From: G963422445 sp963422445
Lineage (GTDB): Bacteria; Pseudomonadota; Alphaproteobacteria; Thalassobaculales; Thalassobaculaceae
Assembly (NCBI GenBank): GCA_963422445.2
Contig: OY729512.2
Coordinates: forward strand, 6,138,001 to 6,202,000
DNA length: 64,000 nucleotides
Reading direction: 5' to 3'
Part shown: positions 47,287 to 56,267 of the stretch, piece by piece
How the letters are laid out: the number at the start of each line of letters is the position of its first letter
Position numbering within the stretch: position 1 is the first letter of the stretch
The notes under the pieces: model-generated
Told to the model about the DNA's origin: nothing
The model's input: only the letters and a program-made list of their open reading frames with translations
The model's database searches: none
Made by a program: the position numbers and the translations under genes

Positions 47287-50200
47287 GCATCGTCCCAATC
47301 GGTGATAGCGTCCACGAACTCCTGGTCTTCGGGTTCCTGCGCGCTGGCGGCGACAAGATGAGACTGGCGGCGGGCCTCGGCCCGAAAGACGGACACGGCG
47401 CAAGCGGCGTCCGACCCGGCGGTAGTGATCGGTTCAGGCAGTGTCGCAACGATCCGGACGGTTTCCACACTGACATGGACGATCCGGCGGATCGCCGCCA
47501 CCAGGTCGCGCGGGTCGTCGAACCAGCCGTTCGGATCGTTGACGATGCCGCTCTGGCTGTCCCGCACGACGCGGTAGCGATCGATGAACCATTCGAGCGG
47601 CGCACGGCCGTTGACGACATAGCCGTGCGCCCCGGCGGGGATGCCGGCAAGGCTCACATGGTCGTTGACGCGGAGGATTGTCTTTTCGTCGTCCGCGAAC
47701 CGCATCGCCCGCGCGCCGATCCGGAAATGCTCCGGCTGCAACTCGCCGGGCCGCGAAAATACAATCTCCAGCGGATATTCCTCGCAGGTCTCGTAACCGA
47801 GATGCAGCGCCGCGAGCTCGCGTCCGGCTTCGACAAAGGCGTGGAAATCGGCCGCGAGCGGGATGCGCGGCAGGTCCTTCGCGAGGTCGTTGGCGAATCT
47901 CTCTCGGTACTCGGGCGCGTGCAGGACGCCGTAGACGTAGTCGAATATCGCGTCCTTCGTGATCGCGCTGTTGCCGTAGCGCACCCGGAACGCACGGAGC
48001 GCCGTGTCGGAAATGTTATCGATGCGCTCCGGCGGCAGTCCCATGCCGGGAAGGCTCTGCTGGCCGCTTCGCCGTTCGTAGCGGTATCGCGGGAAACACT
48101 GGCCGAACGCGACACAGTGCAGGTCCGGCATCGTATCGACGATGAGTGCGGAGAACGGCTTGGTCGAACCGACTCCGGAAACGCAGATCGCGCGGTTCTC
48201 GGTGTCGGGGGACGGGAAGATGCTATCCTGCTGGTACTTGTTGTTGACCAGAACGTAATCGACGTAACAGTGCTGTTTGACAAATGGGCGGTAGTGCGTC
48301 CTCCAGACATTGTCTCGCGAGTACAAAGCGGCCTTCCCTCGCCTCAGATTGTTCTTGAGCTCCCTATCCCACCGAACATGAGAGGAGAAGCGGCTCGCCA
48401 CGCCATCGACGGTGTATTCTGGATGCTCTGTTCGCATCGCGACAGCGCCGCGATAGTCGTCCACCACTCCGCGCGCGTTCTCCGCGCAGGCCTCGCGGGA
48501 GAAGTTGTAGATATAGGCGTCGCGGCTGGTCTTGTAACCGTTGCTGAACAGCTGAAATACCGCCTCATCCGCCCTCCCGGCCTTCGCCTCCTTCGAGCCC
48601 AGCGGATAGAGCGCCTGGAAATCCTCGTCCCGCTGCTCGATCCAGTCGTGGTGCCGGTTGGGTGCGATCTCGCGCCAGTCGTCGATTCCCGAAATCGACC
48701 TCGCCTCGCGGAGAATCGCCAGCTTGCCCTCGCGCTTCAGATAGTCGCCGATGTCGCGGTAGCGGATGCGGCAGCCGTCATGCGCGGCGTTCGGGTTGCG
48801 CACCAGGATCGTGATCGCCACCGGCGCTCGGGAGCCCTGGCCGAAGACCTTGCCGCCCTCTCGGCGGGACCGCTCACCCTGTGTTCTTTGATTGCCCCGC
48901 AGGTTGAGGACGTGGATCGACGTAAATTTCTCGGCCAGGCAGGCGCGCACGCCCGAATCCGCATTGCCGTCGATCCACGACCCGTTCGTGACGAAGGCGA
49001 CAACGCCCTGCCTGCCGATACGGTCGGAGGCCCAGCGGATCGCCATCTTGTAAGTGTCGTAGAGGCTGTTCTTCAGCGTGGCCTTGGACTTGGCGGCGTA
49101 GGTTTCAGCAATGCGCGCATCGATCTCCGGATAGTCCACGTTGGGGTTGTCGTCGGCCGAACTCCTCTGACCCGCCGACCATGGCGGGTTGCCGACAACA
49201 ACCTGGATCGGCAGCTTGTGTTGGTGTTCCGCGCGTTCGCTGTCGTCCGGCAGCCAGTCCTTCGGGAAGCCGGTCCGCTCGGTATGCAGGTTGAAGGTAT
49301 CGGTCAGTACGATGCCCCCGAACGGCTCATAGGCGCTGTCGTCTCCGACGCGCCCGTGGAACGCTTCCTCGATGTGGATCGCCGCGATGTAGTAGGCGAG
49401 CAGCACAAGTTCGTTGGCGTGCAGCTCCTCGCGGTACTTCCGCCGCAGATCGGTGTCCCGGATTAGCGCCGAGTGGATCAGCCGGACGAGAAAGATGCCG
49501 GTGCCCGTGAAGGGATCGAGGACATGGACGCCCTCGTCGCCGAGCGACCGGCCGAACTCGCCGCGCAGCACCCGGTCGGCGCTCGCCAGGATGAAATCCA
49601 CGATCTCGACCGGCGTATAGACGATGCCGAGCCGGTCCGCGTCCTTCTTCATCGCGGTCGCGAAAAACTTCTCGTAGAGCTCCATCAGCACGCGCTGGCG
49701 CGCCGCGCTGTTGTCGAGGCCGCGCGCCCGCAGCCGCACGCTGTCGTAGAAGCGTTCCAGATCGCGGGTCTCGTTCTCCAGCCCGAACTCCCCGAAGTCC
49801 TGGCGCAGCGCGTCCAGCGCCCGCGCGACCGGGTTGCCGGCCGAGAAATCGTAGTGCTCGAACAGTGCCTCGAAGACCGGCCGCGTCAGGATGTGCTGCG
49901 CCATCATCTCGATAGCGCTCGCGCGCCCGATCGAGTCGTTGATCGTGACCCTGAGCTCCTCGTGGAACGCCTCGAACCATTCGCGCAGCGCCTCGTTGCC
50001 GGGATTGTCCAGCAGGGCCTCTATGCGGTGGACGAGCCGCGAGAAGATATCGGCCACGTCCCCCGCCCAGGTCTCCCAGTACTTCCGGTCGCCGCACTTC
50101 TCGACGATCTTCGCATAGAGCGCGCCCGGCGGGAGGTCGAGCGGCGGCAACGGCAATGCGGGTTCGAACGGATCTGCTTCTTCGCCAAACCCGTCGCCGC

Positions 50201-52142
50201 CGAAGATGATGCGATCGGTCGGCGTGTCGTTGAGATCGATCCGGTTGATCTCCGCATCGAACCGGTCGTCGTGCGAGCGCAGGGCGCGCAGCACGCTCCA
50301 CAGGGCGGCGAAACGTTCGCTGTCGTCGAGCGCGGCGGCGGGATCGACGCCCGCCGGCACGGCGGTCGGTAGGACGATGTAGCCATACTCCTTGTCCGGC
50401 GCCTTCCGCATGGCGCGCCCGACGGCCTGCACGATATCGACCGGGCTGTTGCGCGGGTTCATGAACAGCACCGCGTCGAGCGCCGGGACGTCGATGCCCT
50501 CGGACAGGCAGCGCGCGTTGGAGAGGATACGGCAGGCTCCCTCAGAGGAACCTTTCAGCCACTCGATCCGGGCCTTGCGGTCGAGCGCGTGATCCTGGCC
50601 GTCGACATGGCGCGTCTCGCAGCGGAACGCTTCTTCCCGTTCCGTCTCCGTCAAAAGATCGATGGCGTGTCCGACGATGCCGTCCCGATGGGCCTTCAGC
50701 CACTTCGAGGACGCTATGGTGTTGGTGAACGCGATGGCGCGCGCCAGCGGCCGGACGGGGCCGTCGCCGGAACGCTTGTTCTCCGGGTTTTGCAGCGCGC
50801 GCCAGCAGCCGACGATCTTCGCCGCGTCGGTGAGGCCGATCTCGCTGTCGCCGGCCGCCAGATGTCGCTGCAACGCCGCATCGACATGTTGCTCCGACAT
50901 GGCGAGAACCACGACCTTGTAGTCGGACAGCAGGCCCCGCTCGACCGCGCGCGAGAAAGGCAGGCGGTGAAACTCCGGCCCGTAGGTCGCCGGGTCGTCC
51001 ATAGAGCACACTTCGACGTCGTGGCTCGCCGCCTTCGCCTTCGCACTCTCCGTGTAGAGGCGCGGCGTGGCAGTCATGTAGAGGCGCTTCGCCGCACGTA
51101 TCCTGTCGCCGTCATGCACCAGCACGAACGGCGAGGTCTTGTCGCCGGGACGCTCGACGCCGGTCGTCCTGTGGGCTTCGTCGCAGAGCACGAGGTCGAA
51201 GGCGGGAGCGCCAGCGTCCTGCGCGCGTTCCACAAGATCGAGCGAGTGATAGGTGCAGAAAACCACCGTCATCGCCTTCGACGACTCGTACAGCAATGCC
51301 TTGCGGATCGCGGCCGGGTCGGTGGTCACCGGAATCTCGAGTTCCTGAAGCGCGGCGTCCTCGTCGTTGCGCCCGGCGCGGGTGTCGGAACAGACGCCGA
51401 TGTAGCGGTGCGGCACCGCCCGCTGCTCCGCCCATTCGCGCATCGACTGCTGGAACAGCGAGATCGACGGCACCAGGTAGAGCACCCGCCCGCCGTCGCC
51501 GGCGAGCGCTTCGGCGATGCGCAGCCCAGTGAAGGTCTTGCCCGTGCCGCAGGCCATGATCAACTTGCCGCGATCGTGCGTCTCGAAGCCGCCGGTCACG
51601 TCGTCGAACGCGGCCTTCTGATGGGGTCGCAGGCTGAACGGCTCGCGCCGGAAGGCTAGAGCCTCCGGTTCGTCCCGGACCAGGTCGGGCCAGTCGAACG
51701 GCCGACTTGCGAGATCGCCGAAGCGAAGCACCGCGCACGGAGGCTTCAGCGGAACGACGGTCTTGACGGCGTTCGGCCCCCATCCATCGCCGGTATCGAC
51801 GACGATGCGCGCCGTGAAGGGATCGCGCGCCGACGCGGCGATGAATGAATCGAGATGCGGCTTCGACATCCGCGTGCCGGGCGCATGACACTTGCATTGG
51901 ATGGCGCAGTAGCCGCCCTGGCGCTCCTCGGCGACCAGATCGATGCCCGTGTCGGAGCCGTCGAAATTCGGTTGCCGCCTCGCCCATTCCGGCCAGAGCC
52001 AGACATCGGAGAACCGCTCCCCGTAGAGCGGATCTTCGATGAAATAGGTCTTCATCAGCCGCTCGAAGAGGCGCCCCTTCCCGGCTTCGGAATCGGCGAT
52101 GGACCGTATGTGCTCCAGCGTTCTTTGAAAGCCGTCGGTCAA
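47283..52142 (-). CDS. Type ISP restriction-modification enzyme (LlaGI/LlaBIII-like)
   Basis: Single polypeptide of 1619 residues, intact. Mrr-like nuclease with D68 and Q82-C-K84 ('TGIDLVAEE', 'AIQCKCH'). SF2 translocase with P-loop 'ACGTGKTF' (near 199), 'CDEAHRTTG' (321) and 'QAVGRAMRKAP'. N6-adenine methylase with 'LDPFTGTGIFLVRLI' and 'VVVGNPPWSAGQ'. The C-terminal target-recognition region runs from about residue 1100. The start is TTG 52142 with GGGAG upstream. It cleaves unmethylated DNA after translocation and methylates self sites. The last bases overlap mazF. Confidence 0.92.
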   Translation of the reverse strand: MTDGFQRTLEHIRSIADSEAGKGRLFERLMKTYFIEDPLYGERFSDVWLWPEWARRQPNFDGSDTGIDLVAEERQGGYCAIQCKCHAPGTRMSKPHLDSFIAASARDPFTARIVVDTGDGWGPNAVKTVVPLKPPCAVLRFGDLASRPFDWPDLVRDEPEALAFRREPFSLRPHQKAAFDDVTGGFETHDRGKLIMACGTGKTFTGLRIAEALAGDGGRVLYLVPSISLFQQSMREWAEQRAVPHRYIGVCSDTRAGRNDEDAALQELEIPVTTDPAAIRKALLYESSKAMTVVFCTYHSLDLVERAQDAGAPAFDLVLCDEAHRTTGVERPGDKTSPFVLVHDGDRIRAAKRLYMTATPRLYTESAKAKAASHDVEVCSMDDPATYGPEFHRLPFSRAVERGLLSDYKVVVLAMSEQHVDAALQRHLAAGDSEIGLTDAAKIVGCWRALQNPENKRSGDGPVRPLARAIAFTNTIASSKWLKAHRDGIVGHAIDLLTETEREEAFRCETRHVDGQDHALDRKARIEWLKGSSEGACRILSNARCLSEGIDVPALDAVLFMNPRNSPVDIVQAVGRAMRKAPDKEYGYIVLPTAVPAGVDPAAALDDSERFAALWSVLRALRSHDDRFDAEINRIDLNDTPTDRIIFGGDGFGEEADPFEPALPLPPLDLPPGALYAKIVEKCGDRKYWETWAGDVADIFSRLVHRIEALLDNPGNEALREWFEAFHEELRVTINDSIGRASAIEMMAQHILTRPVFEALFEHYDFSAGNPVARALDALRQDFGEFGLENETRDLERFYDSVRLRARGLDNSAARQRVLMELYEKFFATAMKKDADRLGIVYTPVEIVDFILASADRVLRGEFGRSLGDEGVHVLDPFTGTGIFLVRLIHSALIRDTDLRRKYREELHANELVLLAYYIAAIHIEEAFHGRVGDDSAYEPFGGIVLTDTFNLHTERTGFPKDWLPDDSERAEHQHKLPIQVVVGNPPWSAGQRSSADDNPNVDYPEIDARIAETYAAKSKATLKNSLYDTYKMAIRWASDRIGRQGVVAFVTNGSWIDGNADSGVRACLAEKFTSIHVLNLRGNQRTQGERSRREGGKVFGQGSRAPVAITILVRNPNAAHDGCRIRYRDIGDYLKREGKLAILREARSISGIDDWREIAPNRHHDWIEQRDEDFQALYPLGSKEAKAGRADEAVFQLFSNGYKTSRDAYIYNFSREACAENARGVVDDYRGAVAMRTEHPEYTVDGVASRFSSHVRWDRELKNNLRRGKAALYSRDNVWRTHYRPFVKQHCYVDYVLVNNKYQQDSIFPSPDTENRAICVSGVGSTKPFSALIVDTMPDLHCVAFGQCFPRYRYERRSGQQSLPGMGLPPERIDNISDTALRAFRVRYGNSAITKDAIFDYVYGVLHAPEYRERFANDLAKDLPRIPLAADFHAFVEAGRELAALHLGYETCEEYPLEIVFSRPGELQPEHFRIGARAMRFADDEKTILRVNDHVSLAGIPAGAHGYVVNGRAPLEWFIDRYRVVRDSQSGIVNDPNGWFDDPRDLVAAIRRIVHVSVETVRIVATLPEPITTAGSDAACAVSVFRAEARRQSHLVAASAQEPEDQEFVDAITDWDDA

Positions 52143-52291
52143 TTCCTACGCTCCCGGAGGCGCCGCCGGACCCGGGCCCGCTCCGCGATCCCGCCGACCG
52201 GCCATCCGCTTTCGGTCCGGTCCCGATCTTCCCCGGCGCAAGCCGCTCGACAATCCTCATGCATATTCTCTTCCCATCCGTAACGGAAACG

Positions 52292-52645
52292 TCACGCGGC
52301 GCGCGGCGCGACCTCCCGCTCGATCTTGGCGCGCACCGTGCGCTCGGCGACATCCAGATCGTAACGGGTCTGAAGGGCGAGCCAGAACTCCGGCGTCGTC
52401 CCGAAATAGCGCCCCAGGCGCAGCGCGGTGTCGGTCGTGACGGCGCGGCGTCCGAGCACGATATCGTTCAGCCGCGGACGCGAAACCTTGATCTCGCGGG
52501 CCAGACGGTACACGCTGAGTTCCATCGGCGTCAGGAACTCCTCGCGCAGGATCTCGCCGGGATGCACCGGCGGCAGCCGCCCGCCCGAAGCCACGTCCGA
52601 GAAATCGACCCTGCGCCGGTCCACCTCTTCGCGTTCGATGGTCAT
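52292..52645 (-). CDS. higA: HigA-type antitoxin (copy 2)
   Basis: 117 residues from ATG 52645. 'LPPVHPGEILREEFLTPMEL' is the HigA signature, then the HTH 'YRLAREIKVSRPRLNDIVLG' and 'RLGRYFGTTPEFWLALQ'. It starts 15 bp after the copy-2 toxin stop. The 150 bp to the type ISP gene could let this pair's promoter read into the restriction gene. Confidence 0.9.
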   Translation of the reverse strand: MTIEREEVDRRRVDFSDVASGGRLPPVHPGEILREEFLTPMELSVYRLAREIKVSRPRLNDIVLGRRAVTTDTALRLGRYFGTTPEFWLALQTRYDLDVAERTVRAKIEREVAPRAA

Positions 52646-52659
52646 GGTCCCTTCATCCC

Positions 52660-52941
52660 CTAATGGTAATCGACGATCTCGACATCCCAGGCATCGCCGT
52701 CGCGCCAGACTAAGCAGATACGCCATTGCTGGTTGACGCGAATACTGTACCGCCCCCTTCGATCTCCCCGCAGGGTTTCCAGCCGGTTGCCGGGCGGCGC
52801 CCTCAGATCGTCGAGCCTCCCAGCCGCGTCGATCGCCAGGAGCTTGGCCCGCGCCCGCCGTTGGATCTGCATCGGCAGGCCTCGGACGGCATGGCCCGCG
52901 AAGACGGCCGCGGCGCGCTTGTCGGCGAAGCTCTTGATCAC
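52660..52941 (-). CDS. higB: HigB-type RelE-family toxin (copy 2)
   Basis: 93 residues from GTG 52941 ('VIKSFADKRAAAVFAGHAV'), the usual N-terminus of this family; a TTG two codons earlier is less likely. It ends 'WRICLVWRDGDAWDVEIVDYH'. Related in pattern to copy 1 at 39637 but clearly divergent, so the two modules were acquired separately. Confidence 0.9.
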   Translation of the reverse strand: MIKSFADKRAAAVFAGHAVRGLPMQIQRRARAKLLAIDAAGRLDDLRAPPGNRLETLRGDRRGRYSIRVNQQWRICLVWRDGDAWDVEIVDYH

Positions 52942-53070
52942 GGGCAAACGTAACGAAATACGGTACGCCTCGTCAAGCGCCGGGCCGCCGTCACGGGTCT
53001 CGAGTCGGTATCCGGTCCTCCCGAAACGAGCGACGCCGCCGGGAAGCGGAAAAACGTCGGTCCGCCGCAG

Positions 53071-53404
53071 TCATCCGGCCTTCGCTTCCTCCCCGGCGTC
53101 GGAGAAGTTGGTGATGACCACGCTGCCTTGCGGAAACTTGGCGACAATGCTCAACCTGCCCCATGGCTTCGATGTAGACGCGGAGGTTGGAGACATACAT
53201 GTTCGCCCGCCGCTCCAGCTTGGCGACGGCCGGTTGGTTGACCCTCAGAACCTCGTCCACCGCCTTCTGCGTCATGGCTCGCGCCTTGCGCAATTCGTGA
53301 AAGGGCATGGCGGCGCGTAGCTCCGCTTTCCGGGCCTCGACGCGCTCCCGGCGATTGGGGGTAAAGCCCTTCGTCAACTCGTCAAAGGCGTGGCGTCCAC
53401 TCAT
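53071..53404 (-). pseudogene. XRE-family antitoxin, C-terminal frameshift
   Basis: Begins 'MSGRHAFDELTKGFTPNRRE' with HTH 'LRKARAMTQKAVDEVLRVNQ' and 'PAVAKLERRANMYVSNLRVY', then loses the frame after 'IEAMG' near 53165. The proper end, 'SIVAKFPQGSVVITNFSDAG' and a stop at 53071, is in another frame. The start overlaps the toxin stop (ATGA). The DNA-binding part would still be made, with a wrong C-terminus of about 55 residues, so neutralisation of the toxin is uncertain. Confidence 0.8.
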
Positions 53405-53763
53405 TCGATCACTCCTTCGTCTCTCAGTTCCCGCAAGTGCTCGTCATAGAGCCTGTCGGCCCGCGGCACCAACCGCCTGTAGAACCGCTCGTTGCCCGTC
53501 TTGTCACCGCCGATCAGCAGAATGGCCGTGCACCTTGGATCGAAGGCGTAGAACACGCGGATGGGCTTGCCGGCGCTCTGGACGCGAAGCTCGCGCATGT
53601 GGCCGTGCCGGAAACCCGCCACCCCGGCCGAGTAGGGAAACCGCAAACCGGGACCGTGCTCCGCCAGCAATTCGACCGCCGCCGCAATCTCGTCCTGTTC
53701 GCTTTCGGCAAGCTCGGTCCACCAGTCCCCGAACTCATTCATGTATTCGACGTCCCAAGTCAT
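53401..53763 (-). CDS. RelE/HigB2-type toxin (Gp49-like)
   Basis: 120 residues, intact: 'MTWDVEYMNEFGDWWTELAE', 'LLAEHGPGLRFPYSAGV', 'MRELRVQSAGKPIRVFYAFD' and 'AILLIGGDKTGNERFYRRL' are the conserved order of the type II RelE/HigB2 (Gp49) family, partner of XRE antitoxins. It probably cleaves mRNA on ribosomes. It is first in the pair with the frameshifted antitoxin and 54 bp downstream of the integrase stop. Confidence 0.87.
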   Translation of the reverse strand: MTWDVEYMNEFGDWWTELAESEQDEIAAAVELLAEHGPGLRFPYSAGVAGFRHGHMRELRVQSAGKPIRVFYAFDPRCTAILLIGGDKTGNERFYRRLVPRADRLYDEHLRELRDEGVIE

Positions 53764-53817
53764 CGACCCATATATTCCATTGTAGGAATGCGGCCAAGAT
53801 TTGGAGAAGCATTCAGT

Positions 53818-55107
53818 TCACGGCTTCGCCGGGCAGAGTTCGGGGCTCATCAGTTCATCGATCCTGTCGGCTATTCTTTGCGCCGGTTCGCGGAGTTGCT
53901 CGACCGTCCAGTCCGCCGCGTAGCCCTCGGTCACGTCGGACGGCCGGGCGTGGTTGACCAGCCGCTTGGTCAGCGAGCGCGGCAGCATCAGTTCGCGCTC
54001 GGCGACCGTGATGAAGGCGTTGCGCAGGCCGTGAAACCAGAAGCGGGTTCCCCCGGCCTTGCTAATATCGGGATAGAACTGCGAAAGGTGCGAGACGTGA
54101 CCCGACGCGGCTTTCCTCGGGGCCGGAAAGAGCCAGCCCTCGGGCTCCAGGTCCGGCTCGTCGGCCTCCGCCCGGCGACGCTCGAAGATCGCGGCGAGCT
54201 GCCGGGTGACCGGAAGCTCAAGCGGCTCCCCGGTCTTGGTCTCCTCGACCCTGAGAATGCGCTGCTCAAGGTCCAACCGCTCCCAGCGCAGCGACACGAC
54301 CTCGCCCATCCGCATGCCGGTGTAGAGGCCGATCAGGAAGATGTCCCGGATGGCCGGATCGAGGTTCACCGCCTCGATGCCTGCGCGCCAGCGCGACAGC
54401 ACCTCGTCCGGGGACGAGATCCGCCGCCGCCGCATGCGGTTGAAGCGGCCCCCGGCCGCGAGCCACAGCTCTACCGGATTGCGCAGGTTCTCGTGGTCGG
54501 CGCAGGGACGGCGGTAGATCGAGCGCAGCATCGAGAGCGTCTGGTTCGCCCCCGCCCAGCCGTGCCTGGCGTTGACGAGATTGAACCGGTCCTCCACGTC
54601 CTGCCGGGTGATGCTGTCGAGCGGGCGCTTCAGCCAGTCCCCGAGATTGACCCGCAGGTTCTGGCGGTAGAGCCTGACGGTGTTGGTCGCTCGGTTCGGA
54701 TTGGCTCCCATGTAGGTCTCGAAGGCCTCGGCCAGCGTCGGTACGCCCCGCGCTTCGGCCCGCTCGCCGGCCGGGTCCTCGCCCCGGGCGACGCGCCCGA
54801 GCAGGTCTTGGGCCTTGCGCCGGGCTTCGTCCGTCGTCATGCGGCCGAAGCGTCCGATGACGACGCGCTTGTTGGGCGCCTTGCGCCCGCCGTCGCCGGG
54901 GCGGTAGTTGACGATGAAGGACTTCAATCCCGAGGGCTGGACGCGGACACCGAAGCCGGTGAGGCGGTCGTCCCAGGCGATCCAGGACTTGTCGGCGGGG
55001 GCAAGCGCCTCGACGGTGCGCTTGGTCAGGTGGGTCCTGACCCTGGCGATGCGTTTTCCGGGGTTCTCATTTTCCATGGCATGGATCATACTGTCGGGCA
55101 ACACCAT
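53818..55107 (-). CDS. Tyrosine-type site-specific integrase (intact)
   Basis: About 430 residues. The N-terminal arm-binding DUF4102-like domain ('AWDDRLTGFGVRVQPSGLKS', 'KRVVIGRFGRMTTDEARRKA') is followed by a core-binding domain and the catalytic domain: first Arg in 'LYTGMRMGEVVSLRW', 'FHGLRNAFITVAE' (HxxR) and the Tyr in 'DVTEGYAADWTVEQL'. ATG 55107 has AGGTG upstream; ATG 55077 is an alternative. As the only unbroken integrase, at the right border of the island, it is the best candidate for the enzyme that moved at least the last acquired part. Confidence 0.9.
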   Translation of the reverse strand: MVLPDSMIHAMENENPGKRIARVRTHLTKRTVEALAPADKSWIAWDDRLTGFGVRVQPSGLKSFIVNYRPGDGGRKAPNKRVVIGRFGRMTTDEARRKAQDLLGRVARGEDPAGERAEARGVPTLAEAFETYMGANPNRATNTVRLYRQNLRVNLGDWLKRPLDSITRQDVEDRFNLVNARHGWAGANQTLSMLRSIYRRPCADHENLRNPVELWLAAGGRFNRMRRRRISSPDEVLSRWRAGIEAVNLDPAIRDIFLIGLYTGMRMGEVVSLRWERLDLEQRILRVEETKTGEPLELPVTRQLAAIFERRRAEADEPDLEPEGWLFPAPRKAASGHVSHLSQFYPDISKAGGTRFWFHGLRNAFITVAERELMLPRSLTKRLVNHARPSDVTEGYAADWTVEQLREPAQRIADRIDELMSPELCPAKP

Positions 55108-55239
55108 TATCAACACCTGAAAAGAAATCGGCGCGCATGGTAGCGTATCCCATGTGGCGCAACTTCCGAACCGATTCCCCTATAACCCAATGAAAAATAA
55201 TACTTCTGTCGTCCCCATCGAAGTCGGACGCATTCCCGT

Positions 55240-55745
55240 CTATCTTTTATCATGATGTTTCTTCCGCACGGCGCAATATTCGGTAATCCGGCGAGACCGT
55301 ACCCCATGCCGATCCTGCCCTTCTTCCAGTTCATCAGATCGACAACCTCAAGCGAGGTGCCCTCGCACCATTGCGCGAATCCGGTGCACAAATGAAACTT
55401 GTCAATCCACAGGAACAAGTACCCCGACGGCGTCAGAACCCGGTCAATACCGCTGATAAAGGCCTTGATGGTGCCCTCGGTCATCTGCGCGAGCTCCGCC
55501 CTGCGTCTTTCGCGGCTATCACCCTCGTTGCCATATTTGAGCTTGTCGAGAACCCCGCGATACTGCGGATCGAGGAACGCCGCCGGAATGGCGTTTTCAG
55601 GCAACATGGACAGGAAATGGAGGCCGTCCATCTTCGACCTGGTTCCCGGCTTCAGGTCGTTGAGCAGCAGCACCTGCGGAGCCCTCACGGTTCTGTCATT
55701 CGAATACACCGACGGGGCTTTTTTCGGGCCGCTCGGCGACGGCAT
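55240..55745 (-). pseudogene. DNA methyltransferase with DPQY motif, frameshifted
   Basis: 'MDGLHFLSMLPENAIPAAFL' leads into 'DPQYRGVLDKLKYGNEGD', with 'ISGIDRVLTPSGYLFLWIDK' and 'DLMNWKKGRIGMGY' following. This is a beta-class site-specific DNA methylase in which DPPY is replaced by DPQY, as in several phage and island methylases. After 'GMGY' one missing base shifts the frame; the real end, 'RSRRITEYCAVRKK', reaches a stop at 55240. The C-terminus therefore looks short, and AdoMet motif I is not obvious. The true start may be the Met of 'MDGLHF' (near 55631). Confidence 0.72.
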
Positions 55746-56048
55746 GCACGGGGTTTGCGACGCTTGTTGCTATTGACAGTCTCCAGTTCAAAATTGACGC
55801 CTCATGAATGACATCACCAAATATACGCACACATCGAAATGCGGCGACAACCAGACACTGGTCGGTCCGACTCCATCGCGTTAACCGGATCGCCCAAGCG
55901 CATGGCCGCCGTGATCGCCTCAAGATCCGCGGATACCGGGTATCGTCTTTGACAGGATCCTGCGGCAAACTGCTGATTTGAAGGTCATTCTCGGTCCGCC
56001 GAACCGACACCAGAGGGCAGTCAGAAAGACTTCGGCCATCCCGGTTTA

Positions 56049-56139
56049 AACGGGCCTGCACGCGCCCGGGAGCGCGCAGGCCCGTTGGCAGGCGCCGAAT
56101 CGGCGAAACCGGTCGGCTGACCAGTGCATGCCACTGGTC
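56049..56139. terminator. Two strong hairpins at the right island border
   Basis: AACGGGCCTGC (56049-56059) pairs with GCAGGCCCGTT (56076-56086), extended by CGCG pairs. 30 bp on, GACCAGTG (56119-56126) pairs perfectly with CACTGGTC (56132-56139) around a 5-base loop. The first is followed on the minus strand by TTTAAACC, so it may act as a leftward terminator. They lie between the broken methylase and pyc, at the change from island to host-type genes. The rest of 55746-56267 has no gene. Confidence 0.45.
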
Positions 56140-56267
56140 CTCTCACATCCCAAGGCTTCTCTTCGGCGGGAATCTTTGACGATCTGGCGAATTTGGCATG
56201 GTTCGACCTTCGAATCACATTATGATCCATCCTTGCGATCCAACAACGTAACGGAGCAATCCGGACC

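Noticed and set aside
55770..55800. TTCAAAATTGAC near 55791, similar to the IS21-type end at 15139
   Set aside because: Too short (12 bases) and without any transposase sequence beside it to call an IS end.
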